Assembly: GCF_003031675.1 (NCBI RefSeq)
Contig: NZ_PYWX01000007.1
Span: forward strand, 1-64,000
DNA: 64,000 nucleotides
DNA from: Pseudomonas palleroniana
Lineage (GTDB): Bacteria; Pseudomonadota; Gammaproteobacteria; Pseudomonadales; Pseudomonadaceae
Direction: 5' to 3'
Shown here: one piece after another, positions 1-8,354 of the stretch
Layout: each line of letters opens with the position of its first letter
How positions within the stretch are numbered: position 1 is the stretch's first letter
The notes under the pieces: generated by a model
The model's database searches: none
Seen by the model: only the letters and a program-made list of their open reading frames with translations
Told to the model about the DNA's origin: nothing
Translations under genes and position numbers: made by a program

Positions 1-42
1 ATGCGGAGTGTCAGTCAGCACATGTGTAACTGGCCCACCGCA

Positions 43-66
43 TTCGCGAGCAAGCCCGCTCCCACA
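43..66. repeat. Single REP unit
   Basis: A 24-base copy of the fluorescent-pseudomonad REP (GCGAGCAAGCCCGCTCCCAC core) lies just past the stop of the first peptidase gene. Its partner, if it is part of an inverted pair, would be outside the window. The same core recurs near 16.2 and 53.8 kb. Confidence 0.8.
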
Positions 67-74
67 TTTGGATC

Positions 75-1007
75 TCAACTGGCTTTCAGTACGTTGTGCG
101 GCACCGAACACGCCTCATCCAGGAACTTCACCACGGTCCCCATGCACGCCTGGCGTTCTTCCACATGGGGCATGTGGCTGGAATCTTCGAACAGTGCCCA
201 GCGCACGTCCGCGATTTCATCCAGGAACGGCTTGACCACCAGCGGCGTGGCCTCGTCGTGCCGACCGGAGATCACCAGCGTCGGTACGTTGATCGCCGAC
301 AGGCGGCCGATCACGTTCCAGTCTTTCAAGCTGCCGATGACGTGAAACTCGGTCGGGCCGCTCATGGCGTGGTACACCGTCGGGTCTGAATCGACCTGGG
401 CGAAGGTACGCGCCACTTCTTCCGGCCATGGGTTGACGCGGCATACGTGCTGGTCATAGAAAATCCGTGAAGCGGCTACGTATTCCGGGTCCTGGTAGCT
501 GCCGGCCTGTTCATGCTTGAGCAGGGTTTCATGCACGCCTTCCGGCAACAATTTGCGCAGGCGGTTGGCCTCGCTGACCCAGGTACGCATGCAGGTCGGC
601 GAGTTGGCCGGGATAAAGGCACGCAGGCCCTTGGGTTGCAAGATCGCGTGTTCGCTGCCGAGCATACCGCCCCAGGATTGGCCGAGAATCGCGTAGTTGT
701 CGCTGATTTGCAGGTGGTCCAGCAGGTTGTTCAGTTCTTCGAGGAACAGGCTGATGGTCCAGAACGACGGGTCTTTGTCGGGCAAGTGGGTGGAGCGGCC
801 ATTGCCCAGTTGGTCGTAGTGAATGACCGCGTGGCCGCTGGCGGCGACGTCCTTGAAGGCGTCGACATAGTCATGGGTGCAACCAGGGCCGCCATGGATG
901 ACCACCAAGGGAGTGCGGCCGCTGCTCAGGTCGCCGGTGACGCGGTACCAGGTTTGGTAGGCGCCAAAGGTTGCATAGCCTTCGCGGACTTTGTCGATGA
1001 ATTCCAT
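75..1007 (-). CDS. pip: Proline iminopeptidase, alpha/beta hydrolase S33 (first copy)
   Basis: A 310-residue cytoplasmic serine peptidase that releases N-terminal proline from small peptides. It shows the family oxyanion motif HGGPG at residues 38-42, the nucleophile elbow GQSWGG with Ser111, and Asp and His of the triad near the C terminus ([16 protein letters not shown]). The start is set at the ATG at 1007 because CAGGG stands seven bases upstream; a further upstream start has no such site. It lies downstream of the LuxR solo gene on the same strand, with a lux-box-like dyad in the 94-base gap. Known family context: proline iminopeptidases accompany PipR/OryR/XccR-type regulators in plant-associated bacteria and are their targets. 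The peptide substrate is not visible. Confidence 0.9.
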   Translation of the reverse strand: MEFIDKVREGYATFGAYQTWYRVTGDLSSGRTPLVVIHGGPGCTHDYVDAFKDVAASGHAVIHYDQLGNGRSTHLPDKDPSFWTISLFLEELNNLLDHLQISDNYAILGQSWGGMLGSEHAILQPKGLRAFIPANSPTCMRTWVSEANRLRKLLPEGVHETLLKHEQAGSYQDPEYVAASRIFYDQHVCRVNPWPEEVARTFAQVDSDPTVYHAMSGPTEFHVIGSLKDWNVIGRLSAINVPTLVISGRHDEATPLVVKPFLDEIADVRWALFEDSSHMPHVEERQACMGTVVKFLDEACSVPHNVLKAS

Positions 1008-1068
1008 TTCGTACCCTGCTGTGAAAAAAAGGATCAGGGACACGATAGTCTGCACGCAAAATTTAGGT

Positions 1069-1088
1069 AACTAGCAAAACAGATAGGT
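1069..1088. promoter_or_regulatory. Candidate lux box upstream of the first pip gene
   Basis: Read on the minus strand this 20-mer begins ACCTATC and ends GCTAGTT, so the outer arms match the lux-box form ACCT-N12-AGGT with one mismatch. It sits 61 bases before the pip ATG at 1007 and just after the regulator stop at 1102. The sister site at 1947-1966 shares the ACCTAT half. That it is bound by the adjacent LuxR protein is inference. Confidence 0.5.
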
Positions 1089-1101
1089 TTTTGCCGGCGG
1101 C

Positions 1102-1887
1102 TCAATCTTCGAGCAGGCGGTAATGGGTGGCACGTACCACCGCCTGCACACGGTTCTTGGCCCCCAATTTGTGCATGGCTGAAGTCAGGTGCAGGGTGAC
1201 CACCGCCAATGAGCGGCTCAGTTGCTTGGCGATTTCGGCGGCGGTCAAGCCGTCGGCGGCCCATTTCAGGCACTCGCGTTCACGCTTGGTCAAATGGATG
1301 TGCGGGTAGGTGCGTAGCTCCTTGCTGAACAGCGGGTAGGCCGCTTCCTGCAGGGCATGGGTAATCAGGCTGAAATCCGTCAGGGTTTGCTGGGCATCCT
1401 TCAGCACCGTGTGCGCCTTTCCGGTGCGCAGGCCGGTCAGGGAGGCAAAACCGCCACGGGGCAAATGGATAGGCACGCTGACCCCGCAGGTCAGTTGCTG
1501 TTCATGCAGGTAGGACGATACCGGCGCGTGGCAGGGGTCGATGATTTTCTGCAAGGCGGTCTCGGCTTTTGCCTCGTAGGACCAGACAAACGGCGACACC
1601 GTGCTCAGTGCCAGATGCTGCACCGGGTCAATCTGGTAAAACCCTTCGCTGCACCACAAGGCCTGCCAGTCGCTGGGCGTGTTGCGCAGTTGCAGCACCG
1701 AGGGGGTGATGAGCGTGCCATTGAGGTCGATGGGCACCGGGGTGTAGTCATACACCAGTGCATCGAAGCCCAATTGTTGGGCGAGGATGAAAGTGTTGTC
1801 CATCTGTTCATCCAGGCTCCTGCCCGGCATGAGGCGATTATTGAAGGCGGTCAGCTTGGCCAGCATCCGTTCTGCTCCCGAATTCAT
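1102..1887 (-). CDS. pipR: LuxR-family solo regulator, PipR/PsoR/OryR class
   Basis: A 261-residue transcription factor with an N-terminal autoinducer-binding fold and a C-terminal LuxR helix-turn-helix (LTKRERECLKWAADGLTAAE). In the ligand pocket the stretch DWQALWCSEGFYQIDPV aligns with the TraR region around Trp57, Tyr61, Asp70 and Pro71: Trp57 and Asp-Pro are kept but the Tyr61 position is Trp. That substitution marks the plant-associated solo subfamily, which answers plant compounds rather than acyl-homoserine lactones. No luxI gene is nearby. Flanking pip genes and a peptide ABC operon match the described pipR locus of a poplar Pseudomonas endophyte. The ATG at 1887 is preferred; a GTG at 1920 would add 11 residues. 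The exact ligand here is unknown. Confidence 0.85.
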   Translation of the reverse strand: MNSGAERMLAKLTAFNNRLMPGRSLDEQMDNTFILAQQLGFDALVYDYTPVPIDLNGTLITPSVLQLRNTPSDWQALWCSEGFYQIDPVQHLALSTVSPFVWSYEAKAETALQKIIDPCHAPVSSYLHEQQLTCGVSVPIHLPRGGFASLTGLRTGKAHTVLKDAQQTLTDFSLITHALQEAAYPLFSKELRTYPHIHLTKRERECLKWAADGLTAAEIAKQLSRSLAVVTLHLTSAMHKLGAKNRVQAVVRATHYRLLED

Positions 1888-1946
1888 TTGAATCTCGACT
1901 TGCTGCAAGTAGAATGCCACGCCCCGGCGAAGGACTGCCAGGCCAA

Positions 1947-1966
1947 ACCTATAAGAAATACCAGGT
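1947..1966. promoter_or_regulatory. Candidate lux box upstream of the second pip gene and ABC operon
   Basis: The 20-mer starts ACCTATAAG and ends ACCAGGT, giving perfect ACCT/AGGT outer arms at the canonical 20-base lux-box length. It lies 60 bases upstream of pipR (ATG at 1887, divergent) and 83 bases upstream of the second pip ATG at 2050, so it could control either direction. Confidence 0.55.
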
Positions 1967-2049
1967 TATGGCCGCGTGGCATCCTCGGTAGTGTTGGCCT
2001 GATCAGCGGCCGCTACCCGCCAGGCCGATACAACACAAGGAATGTATGC

Positions 2050-2937
2050 ATGTGGCGTGAAATTGCCCCCGACCAGCAGTACAACGTGCAAGTCGATGGC
2101 CATAACCTCGTGGCCTACAGCTTTGGGGACGGCGATGAGGTGCTCTTGTGTCTCAACGGCGGTCCCGGCTTGCCGTGTGATTACTTGCGCGACGCCCATG
2201 GCTGGCTCAAGGACCATAACCTGCGAGTGGTTGCATTCGACCAGCTTGGCACGGGCGCATCAGCCAGACCGACCGATGTTTCCCTGTGGGAAATCCGCCG
2301 TTATGTGGAAGAAGTCGAAACCGTGCGCCAAACCCTGGGCCTGGGCCGTGTGCACTTGCTGGGGCATTCCTGGGGCGGCTGGCTGGGCATCGAATACGCC
2401 ATTCACTACCCCGATGCGCTGAAAAGCCTGATCCTGGAAAACACCGTCGGCGACATCCCGCACCTGTCCCTGGAGCTTGACCGCCTGCGCGGTGCCCTGG
2501 GCAGCGAAACCGTGGCCATGATGCAGCGCCACGAAGCCATGGGCACCCTCGAGCACCCGCAGTACCAGGCGGCAATCACCTTGCTCAACTACCGCCACGT
2601 GTGCCGCCTGGACGAATGGCCCGAGCCGGTCAAGCGCTCCCTCGGCGACTGGAACATGGGCCCGTACGAAACCATGCAAGGCCCCAACGAGTTCCTGTAT
2701 ATCGGCAATCTCAAGGACTGGAACCGCATCCCCGAGATGGCCGGGTTCAAGATGCCGATATTGATCACCACCGGCCAACATGACGAGCTGACCCCGGCCT
2801 GCGCGATGCGCATGAAGCAAGCCGCCAGGCACGCCGAGTTGCACGTTTTTCCCAACAGCAGCCATATGCCGTTTTATGAGGAGCCCCAGGCGTACTTCCC
2901 GGTGTTGCTGGACTTCCTCGCTCGCCACCGAGGCTGA
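2050..2937 (+). CDS. pip: Proline iminopeptidase, alpha/beta hydrolase S33 (second copy)
   Basis: A 295-residue serine peptidase homologous to the gene at 75-1007, divergent from pipR. It carries GHSWGG with nucleophile Ser107, NGGPG at 36-40 (Asn where the first copy has His), and the Asp and His triad segments TGQHDELTP and SSHMPFYEE. The open frame runs far upstream antisense to pipR, but the ATG at 2050 is chosen for the AAGGA ribosome site eight bases before it and because similarity starts there. It is followed after only three bases by the first permease gene, so it leads the peptide importer operon. The likely division of labour is import of short peptides, then removal of proline, which is inference from position. 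Confidence 0.9.
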   Translation: MWREIAPDQQYNVQVDGHNLVAYSFGDGDEVLLCLNGGPGLPCDYLRDAHGWLKDHNLRVVAFDQLGTGASARPTDVSLWEIRRYVEEVETVRQTLGLGRVHLLGHSWGGWLGIEYAIHYPDALKSLILENTVGDIPHLSLELDRLRGALGSETVAMMQRHEAMGTLEHPQYQAAITLLNYRHVCRLDEWPEPVKRSLGDWNMGPYETMQGPNEFLYIGNLKDWNRIPEMAGFKMPILITTGQHDELTPACAMRMKQAARHAELHVFPNSSHMPFYEEPQAYFPVLLDFLARHRG

Positions 2938-2940
2938 CGG

Positions 2941-3888
2941 ATGAACCTGGCGCGCTATCGCTTTGTGCTCTCCCGGCCGCTGCAATTGCTGCCGGTGTTG
3001 TTCGGCATCAGCCTGATCACCTTCGTGCTGGTGCGTTCCATTCCCGGCGACCCGGCGCGGGCCTTGCTCGGCTCGCGCAGCACGCCGGATGCGCTGCTGA
3101 AAATTCGCGCCCAGTACGGTCTTGATCAGCCTCTGTGGCTGCAATATTTCTACTTCCTCAAGAACCTGCTCAAGGGCGATCTCGGCCAGTCGTTGTTGTA
3201 CAAGGTCGATGCCCTGAAGCTGATCGTCACCCGCATCGAACCGACCTTGGTGTTGGTACTGGGCAGCGTGGTGCTGGCGCTGCTGATTGCGCTGCCGCTG
3301 GCGACGCTGGCGGCACGCAATAAAGGCGGGTGGGTGGACAACCTGATCCGCGTGTTCACGACGGTCGGCCTGGGCATGCCGGCATTCTGGCTGGGCTTGA
3401 TGTTGATCCTGTTGTTGAGTGTGCAGTGGGGCTTGTTCCCGGTGTCCGGCTATGGGCGGACTTGGCTGGATAAGGCTCACCATATGCTGCTGCCATGCCT
3501 GACCATCGCACTGGCGCTGTCGGCGGTGCTGGTACGCAACCTGCGGGCGAGCATGTTGATGGAGCTGCAGGCCGATCACGTCACCGCTGCACGCGCGCGT
3601 GGACTGTCGGAGGCGGCCGTATTTCGCCGGCATGTGCTGCCCAATTCGCTGGTGCCGGCGGTCAACCTGCTGGCCGTCAACATCGGCTGGCTGATCAGCG
3701 GCACGGTGGTGATCGAGAGCCTGTTTGCGATTCCGGGCATTGGCCAATTGTTGGTGCGCGGGATCTTTACCCGCGATTACATGGTGGTGCAGGGCGTGGC
3801 CATGGTGCTGGCCTGTGCGACGGTGGTGGTCAACTTCCTTGCCGATGTGGTGACGGTGGCCCTCGACCCGCGAGTGAAGATGCAATGA
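2941..3888 (+). CDS. Peptide ABC transporter permease, DppB-like
   Basis: A 315-residue inner-membrane permease of the DppB/OppB class, with about six membrane segments and the binding-protein-dependent transport signature in the second half (ELQADHVTAARARGLSEA), where the EAA loop contacts the ATPases. The N-terminal segment VLFGISLITFVLVRSIPGDP is typical for DppB. It starts three bases after the pip stop and overlaps the next permease by four bases (ATGA), so the five transporter genes are translationally coupled. Substrate is taken to be di- or oligopeptides from family and context; specificity cannot be read. Confidence 0.92.
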   Translation: MNLARYRFVLSRPLQLLPVLFGISLITFVLVRSIPGDPARALLGSRSTPDALLKIRAQYGLDQPLWLQYFYFLKNLLKGDLGQSLLYKVDALKLIVTRIEPTLVLVLGSVVLALLIALPLATLAARNKGGWVDNLIRVFTTVGLGMPAFWLGLMLILLLSVQWGLFPVSGYGRTWLDKAHHMLLPCLTIALALSAVLVRNLRASMLMELQADHVTAARARGLSEAAVFRRHVLPNSLVPAVNLLAVNIGWLISGTVVIESLFAIPGIGQLLVRGIFTRDYMVVQGVAMVLACATVVVNFLADVVTVALDPRVKMQ

Positions 3889-4742
3889 GCAGTCGCCCAC
3901 TGATCGCTCCGTGGCGCGTGCGCCTGCGTTTTGGTTTTCGCAATGGTCGGCTGACCGCGGCGTGGGGCCTGCTGATACTGTTCGGCTGGTTTGCCCTGGC
4001 ACTATGCGCACCCTGGATTGCGCCGTATGACCCGATTGCGCAGCACACTGACCTCAGTTTGCTGGCGCCGAGCCTGGCCCATCCGTTCGGCACGGACAAC
4101 TATGGCCGAGACATCCTTTCACGGGTGATCTGGGGCGCGCGCATCGACCTGCAACTGGCCATCGTCGGGGTAATTTTCCCATTCATGATCGGCACATTCA
4201 TCGGCGCGGTTTCCGGCTATATCGGCGGGCGCTTCGACAGCTTTTGCATGCGCGTGATCGACGTGATCCTGGCATTCCCGTTCCTGGTGTTGATGCTGGC
4301 GATCATGGCCATCCTCGGCCCGGGCCTGAAGAGTTTTTATATCGCCATGGCGCTGGTGGGCTGGGTGTCGTATGCGCGGCTGATCCGCTCGCAGATCCTG
4401 GTACTCAAGGAAAGCGACTTTGCCTTGGCCGCCAAGAGCCTGGGCTTCGGCCATGGGCGCATCCTGTTCAGGCACCTGCTGCCCAACGCAATGTTCGGTT
4501 CGATCGTGTTTTCCATGTCTGACGCAGTGCTGGTGCTGCTCAACGGTGCCGCAGTGAGTTACCTGGGCCTGGGCGTGCAGCCGCCGACGGCTGAGTGGGG
4601 GACGATGGTGGCCGAAGGGCAAGCGTTTATCACCACCGCGTGGTGGATCTGCACCTTTCCGGGGTTGGCCATTGTGACGCTGGCCATGGGCTTCAGCCTG
4701 TTGGCCGATGGCGTGGCGCAAGTGTTGGGGGATCGCTCATGA
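3885..4742 (+). CDS. Peptide ABC transporter permease, DppC-like
   Basis: A 285-residue partner permease with the short cytoplasmic N terminus, a first membrane segment near residues 25-45, the DppC hallmark APYDPIAQ and HPFGTDNYGRDILSR, and the EAA loop DFALAAKSLGFGHGRI. The start ATG overlaps the DppB stop in ATGA, which excludes the longer upstream frame. Together with the DppB-like protein it should form the membrane channel of the importer. Confidence 0.92.
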   Translation: MSSRPLIAPWRVRLRFGFRNGRLTAAWGLLILFGWFALALCAPWIAPYDPIAQHTDLSLLAPSLAHPFGTDNYGRDILSRVIWGARIDLQLAIVGVIFPFMIGTFIGAVSGYIGGRFDSFCMRVIDVILAFPFLVLMLAIMAILGPGLKSFYIAMALVGWVSYARLIRSQILVLKESDFALAAKSLGFGHGRILFRHLLPNAMFGSIVFSMSDAVLVLLNGAAVSYLGLGVQPPTAEWGTMVAEGQAFITTAWWICTFPGLAIVTLAMGFSLLADGVAQVLGDRS

Positions 4743-5695
4743 GCCTGTTGCAGGTCAAGGATCTCAGCGTGATCGCGCATAACGCCGGGCGGGATGTCAC
4801 GCTGGTTGATCGCGTGTCTTTCGGCCTGGCTGAAGGCGAAGTCCTCGGCCTGGTGGGTGAGAGCGGTTCCGGCAAGACCCTGACGTGTCGCGGGCTGATG
4901 CGGTTGCTGCCGTCGCCCAGCCTGCGTGTGCAAGGCGGTAGCGTGCGCTTGGCCGGGCAGGACTTGTTGTCATTGGACGACGCCGGGATGCGTGCCGTAC
5001 GGGGTGGCCAGTTGGGCATGATCTTCCAGAACCCCAGCAGCCACCTTGACCCCTTGATGCGTATCGGCGAGCAGATCGGCGAAGGCATCCGCTTGCATCA
5101 AGGCGCATCGAAAAAAGACGCCCGCCGGCAGGCGATCGAAGTGCTGCGTCAGGTGGGCATTCCCGATCCCCAGGCGCGGGTCGACAACTATCCTCACGAG
5201 TTTTCCGGCGGCATGCGCCAGCGCGCGATGATCGCCGTGGCGTTGGGCTGCAACCCGAAAGTACTGATTGCCGATGAGCCGACCACCGCTCTGGATGTGA
5301 CGGTGCAGGCGCAAATCCTGCGCTTGTTGCTGGACCTGCGCGACCAGCGTGGCCTGTCGATCATCATGATCACCCATGACCTGGGCGTGGTGGCGCAGAC
5401 CTGTGACTCCATTGCGGTGATGTATGCCGGGCGCCTGTGCGAGCACGGCAGCAAATACGACTTGCTGGCCCGTCCGCAGCACCCTTATACCGCCGGCCTG
5501 ATCGATTGCCAGCCGGCCCACAGCAGCGGCCACGCCTTGCTGCGCACCATCCCCGGCCAGCCGCCTTTGCTGGATGCATTGCCGGACGGTTGTCGCTTCA
5601 ACCCGCGTTGCCCGCAGGTGGGCGCGTTGTGCTTCGAGCGGCTGCCCGAAGGCGCGCAAGTGGCGTGTCACTATCCGTTGGGAGGCCGTCCGTGA
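4739..5695 (+). CDS. Peptide ABC transporter ATP-binding protein, DppD-like
   Basis: A 318-residue ATPase with Walker A GESGSGKT, signature EFSGGMRQR, Walker B VLIADEPT and the H-loop ITHDLGVVA. The C-terminal oligopeptide-transporter extension with the cysteine cluster (CRFNPRCPQVGALC) is present, as in DppD/OppD where it can hold an iron-sulfur cluster. Start ATG overlaps the preceding stop (ATGA). It pairs with the next gene as a heterodimeric motor. Confidence 0.92.
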   Translation: MSLLQVKDLSVIAHNAGRDVTLVDRVSFGLAEGEVLGLVGESGSGKTLTCRGLMRLLPSPSLRVQGGSVRLAGQDLLSLDDAGMRAVRGGQLGMIFQNPSSHLDPLMRIGEQIGEGIRLHQGASKKDARRQAIEVLRQVGIPDPQARVDNYPHEFSGGMRQRAMIAVALGCNPKVLIADEPTTALDVTVQAQILRLLLDLRDQRGLSIIMITHDLGVVAQTCDSIAVMYAGRLCEHGSKYDLLARPQHPYTAGLIDCQPAHSSGHALLRTIPGQPPLLDALPDGCRFNPRCPQVGALCFERLPEGAQVACHYPLGGRP

Positions 5696-6678
5696 GCCTG
5701 TTGCAGATCAAGGATCTTGAGGTGCGCTTTGCCGCATCCGGTACGGGGTTGTTCGGCCTGAACCGGCAGTGGGTGAGGGCGGTCAACGGGGTTTCGCTGA
5801 ACCTGGCCGCCGGCGAGACCCTCGGTTTGGTGGGCGAATCCGGCAGCGGAAAAAGCACCCTGGGGCGCGCGATCCTGCACCTCAACCCGATCAGTGCCGG
5901 CCAGGTGTTGTTCGATGGCATCGACATGGCCCACGGCAGCGCCATTGACATTGCGCGCTTGCGCCATGAAACCGCGATGATCTTCCAGGACCCGTACGCC
6001 GCGCTGAACCCCCGCCACACGGTGGGCGAAACCCTTGCCGAAGTGCTGCGGGTACAGCGCAAAGTCGCACCGGCGGGGATTCCACGCCGCGTTGATGAGC
6101 TGCTCGATCTGGTCGGCCTGCGCCCCGAGCTGGCCAGCCGCAAGCCCGGCTCCCTCAGCGGCGGCCAGTGCCAGCGCGTCGGTATCGCCCGCGCCCTGGC
6201 GGTGGAGCCGCGCTTGATCATCGCCGATGAGTGCGTGGCGGCATTGGATGTCTCGATCCAGGGCCAGATCATCAACCTGTTGCTGGAACTGCAGCAGCGC
6301 ATGAACCTGGCGATCCTGTTTATCGCCCATGACTTGGCCATCGTGCGGCGCCTGTGCGACCGCGTGGCGGTGATGTACCTGGGCAAGATCGTCGAAGAAG
6401 GGCCGGTGGAAGCGGTGTTCAGCGCGCCGCGCCATCCGTATACCGCGGCATTGATCGAGGCGATTCCCGAGATCGACCCGCATCGGCCATTGCCTGCGCA
6501 GCTTCTGCCGGGTGAGCCGCCCAGCCCGTTGAATTTACCGGCCGGTTGCGCCTTTCATCCGCGTTGCCGCCATGCCCGGACGGAGTGTTCCGTGGTGTTG
6601 CCGCCGACCCATTTCCTGCACGAGCATCGGTACAGTTGCGTGCTTGAACAGCCCTTGAACCTTTCCTGCCATTCATGA
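5692..6678 (+). CDS. Peptide ABC transporter ATP-binding protein, DppF-like
   Basis: A 328-residue second ATPase: Walker A GESGSGKS, signature SLSGGQCQR, then IIADECVAALDVS, and C-terminal cysteine cluster CAFHPRCRHARTEC. The Walker B motif reads ADEC where the usual form is ADEP, a harmless-looking Pro to Cys change after the catalytic Glu. The GTG start overlaps the DppD-like stop (GTGA) and the first residues SLLQIKDLEV parallel those of its partner, supporting this start. Confidence 0.9.
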   Translation: MSLLQIKDLEVRFAASGTGLFGLNRQWVRAVNGVSLNLAAGETLGLVGESGSGKSTLGRAILHLNPISAGQVLFDGIDMAHGSAIDIARLRHETAMIFQDPYAALNPRHTVGETLAEVLRVQRKVAPAGIPRRVDELLDLVGLRPELASRKPGSLSGGQCQRVGIARALAVEPRLIIADECVAALDVSIQGQIINLLLELQQRMNLAILFIAHDLAIVRRLCDRVAVMYLGKIVEEGPVEAVFSAPRHPYTAALIEAIPEIDPHRPLPAQLLPGEPPSPLNLPAGCAFHPRCRHARTECSVVLPPTHFLHEHRYSCVLEQPLNLSCHS

Positions 6679-6694
6679 ACAAGGAGTTATGGAC

Positions 6695-8209
6695 ATGCAA
6701 TCCCGTCACTTGAAGTTGCTCGCCGCCGCTACGCTCACCGCGTGGTCCCTGACAGCCGGGTTGGCACACGCCGCTGGCGTGCTGACCATTGGCTGCCGTG
6801 AAGACAGCACCACGTTCGACCCGATCAAAAGCGCGCAAAACCGCGACACCTGGGTATTCGCCAACGTCTACGACACCCTGGTGCGGGTGGATAACCTGGG
6901 CACCAAGATGGAACCGGGGCTGGCCGAAAGCTGGGACATTTCCAAGGACGGCCTGACCTATACGTTCAAGCTGCGTGATGCGAAGTTCTCCGATGGCTCG
7001 TCAATCACCGCCGACGATGCCGCGTTCAGCCTGTTGCGTATCCGCGACAACAAAGCCTCGCTGTGGAGCGACCCGTTCAGCCTGATCAATACCGCCAAGG
7101 CGACGGACGCCAAGACCCTGGTGGTGACCCTGAAAACACCGGCCGTGGCTTTCCTCTCGCAACTGGCGTCGCCGACCGTCTCGATCCTGTCGGAAAAGGC
7201 CATGACCCAGATGGGCGAAGACGCCTACTCGGAAAAACCGGTGACCTCGGGCGCGTTTACCGTGGATGAGTGGCGCAAGGGCGATCGGGTGATCCTGAAG
7301 AAAAACCCGAACTTCTGGCAAGCCAAGAGCGTCAGCCTGGATGGCGTGGAATGGGTGTCCGTGACCGATGACAACACCCGTATGCGCATGGTGCAGAACA
7401 ATGAACTGGACACCGCGATCTTCGTGCCGTTTTCGCGGGTGGAAGAGCTGAAAAAAGACCCGAACGTCGTGATCCACTCCGACCCGTCTACCCGTGAAGA
7501 CCACCTGCTGATCAACCACGCCCACGGCCTGCTGGCCAAGCAGGAAGTGCGCGAGGCGCTGGACATGGCCATCGATAAGCAATCGTTGGTCAAGACCGCT
7601 ACTTACGGTCAAGGCACCGTGGCCTATTCCTACATCCCGAAAGGCTCGCTGTACCACTACGCCAACAACCTGCAGCGCCCGTACGACCCGACGGCGGCCA
7701 AGAAGCTGTTGGAGCAGGCCGGCGCCAAGGACTTGAAGCTCAACTACGTGGTCAATGCCGGCAACGAAGCCGATGAGCAGATCGCGGTGATCATCAAGGA
7801 CCAACTGGCCAAGGTCGGCGTGACCGCCAACCTGCAAAAGGTCGACCCGACCCAGAGCTGGCAGATGCTGGTGGACGGTGACTACGATATCTCGGTGATG
7901 TACTGGACCAACGACATTCTCGACCCGGACCAGAAAACCACCTTCGTCCTGGGCCACGACACCAACCAGAACTACATGACCCGCTACAAGAACGACAAGG
8001 TCAAGGACCTGGTGGCTGCGGCACGTATCGAGGCGGACCCGGCCAAGCGTGAGCAGATGTATGTCGAACTGCAGAAGTTGGCGAAACAGGACGTCAACTG
8101 GATCGACCTGTACTACAGCCCGTATATCAACATCTCACGCAAGAATGTGAGCAACTTCCTGCAAAACCCGTTGGGCCGCTTCACCCTAGAAGAAGTGGTG
8201 AAAAACTAA
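6695..8209 (+). CDS. Periplasmic peptide-binding protein, SBP family 5
   Basis: A 504-residue solute-binding protein of the DppA/OppA family. A Sec signal peptide of about 25 residues ends with LAHA before AGVLTIG. The family segment LAESWDISKDGLTYTFKLRD lies near residues 70-90. The ATG at 6695 is favoured over 6689 because AGGAG at 6682-6686 is eight bases away from it. It closes the operon 16 bases after the second ATPase. It would deliver peptides, or peptide-like plant compounds, to the channel. In the described pipR system the transporter is required for response to the plant signal, so this protein is the natural candidate for signal uptake. Confidence 0.9.
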   Translation: MQSRHLKLLAAATLTAWSLTAGLAHAAGVLTIGCREDSTTFDPIKSAQNRDTWVFANVYDTLVRVDNLGTKMEPGLAESWDISKDGLTYTFKLRDAKFSDGSSITADDAAFSLLRIRDNKASLWSDPFSLINTAKATDAKTLVVTLKTPAVAFLSQLASPTVSILSEKAMTQMGEDAYSEKPVTSGAFTVDEWRKGDRVILKKNPNFWQAKSVSLDGVEWVSVTDDNTRMRMVQNNELDTAIFVPFSRVEELKKDPNVVIHSDPSTREDHLLINHAHGLLAKQEVREALDMAIDKQSLVKTATYGQGTVAYSYIPKGSLYHYANNLQRPYDPTAAKKLLEQAGAKDLKLNYVVNAGNEADEQIAVIIKDQLAKVGVTANLQKVDPTQSWQMLVDGDYDISVMYWTNDILDPDQKTTFVLGHDTNQNYMTRYKNDKVKDLVAAARIEADPAKREQMYVELQKLAKQDVNWIDLYYSPYINISRKNVSNFLQNPLGRFTLEEVVKN

Positions 8210-8227
8210 AGAGCACCGCAATAAAAA

Positions 8228-8333
8228 ATGTGGGAGGGGGCTTGCTCCCGATGGCGGTGGGTCAGCAAAGAAATAGCTGACTGACACACTGCTATCGGGA
8301 GCAAGTCGAATCGTCGCACCGCCCCTCCCACAT
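8228..8333. repeat. Paired inverted REP (REPIN), one arm variant
   Basis: Two REP arms (GTGGGAGGGGGCTTGCTCCC at the left and its inverse at the right) flank about 45 bases. The right arm is interrupted by about 13 bases (TCGAATCGTCGCACC) between GGGAGCAAG and GCCCCTCCCAC. It lies between convergent genes and probably folds in both transcripts, so it may end transcription from each side. Confidence 0.8.
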
Positions 8334-8354
8334 TTTGCTTTCCCGGCGTTTCAG

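Noticed and set aside
1357..2049. N-terminal extension of the second pip gene
   Set aside because: The frame is open but antisense to pipR; a good ribosome site and family similarity begin at 2050.
2260..4011. 583-codon open frame antisense to the second pip and DppB-like genes
   Set aside because: Low-complexity Gln/His-rich translation covering two well-supported genes.
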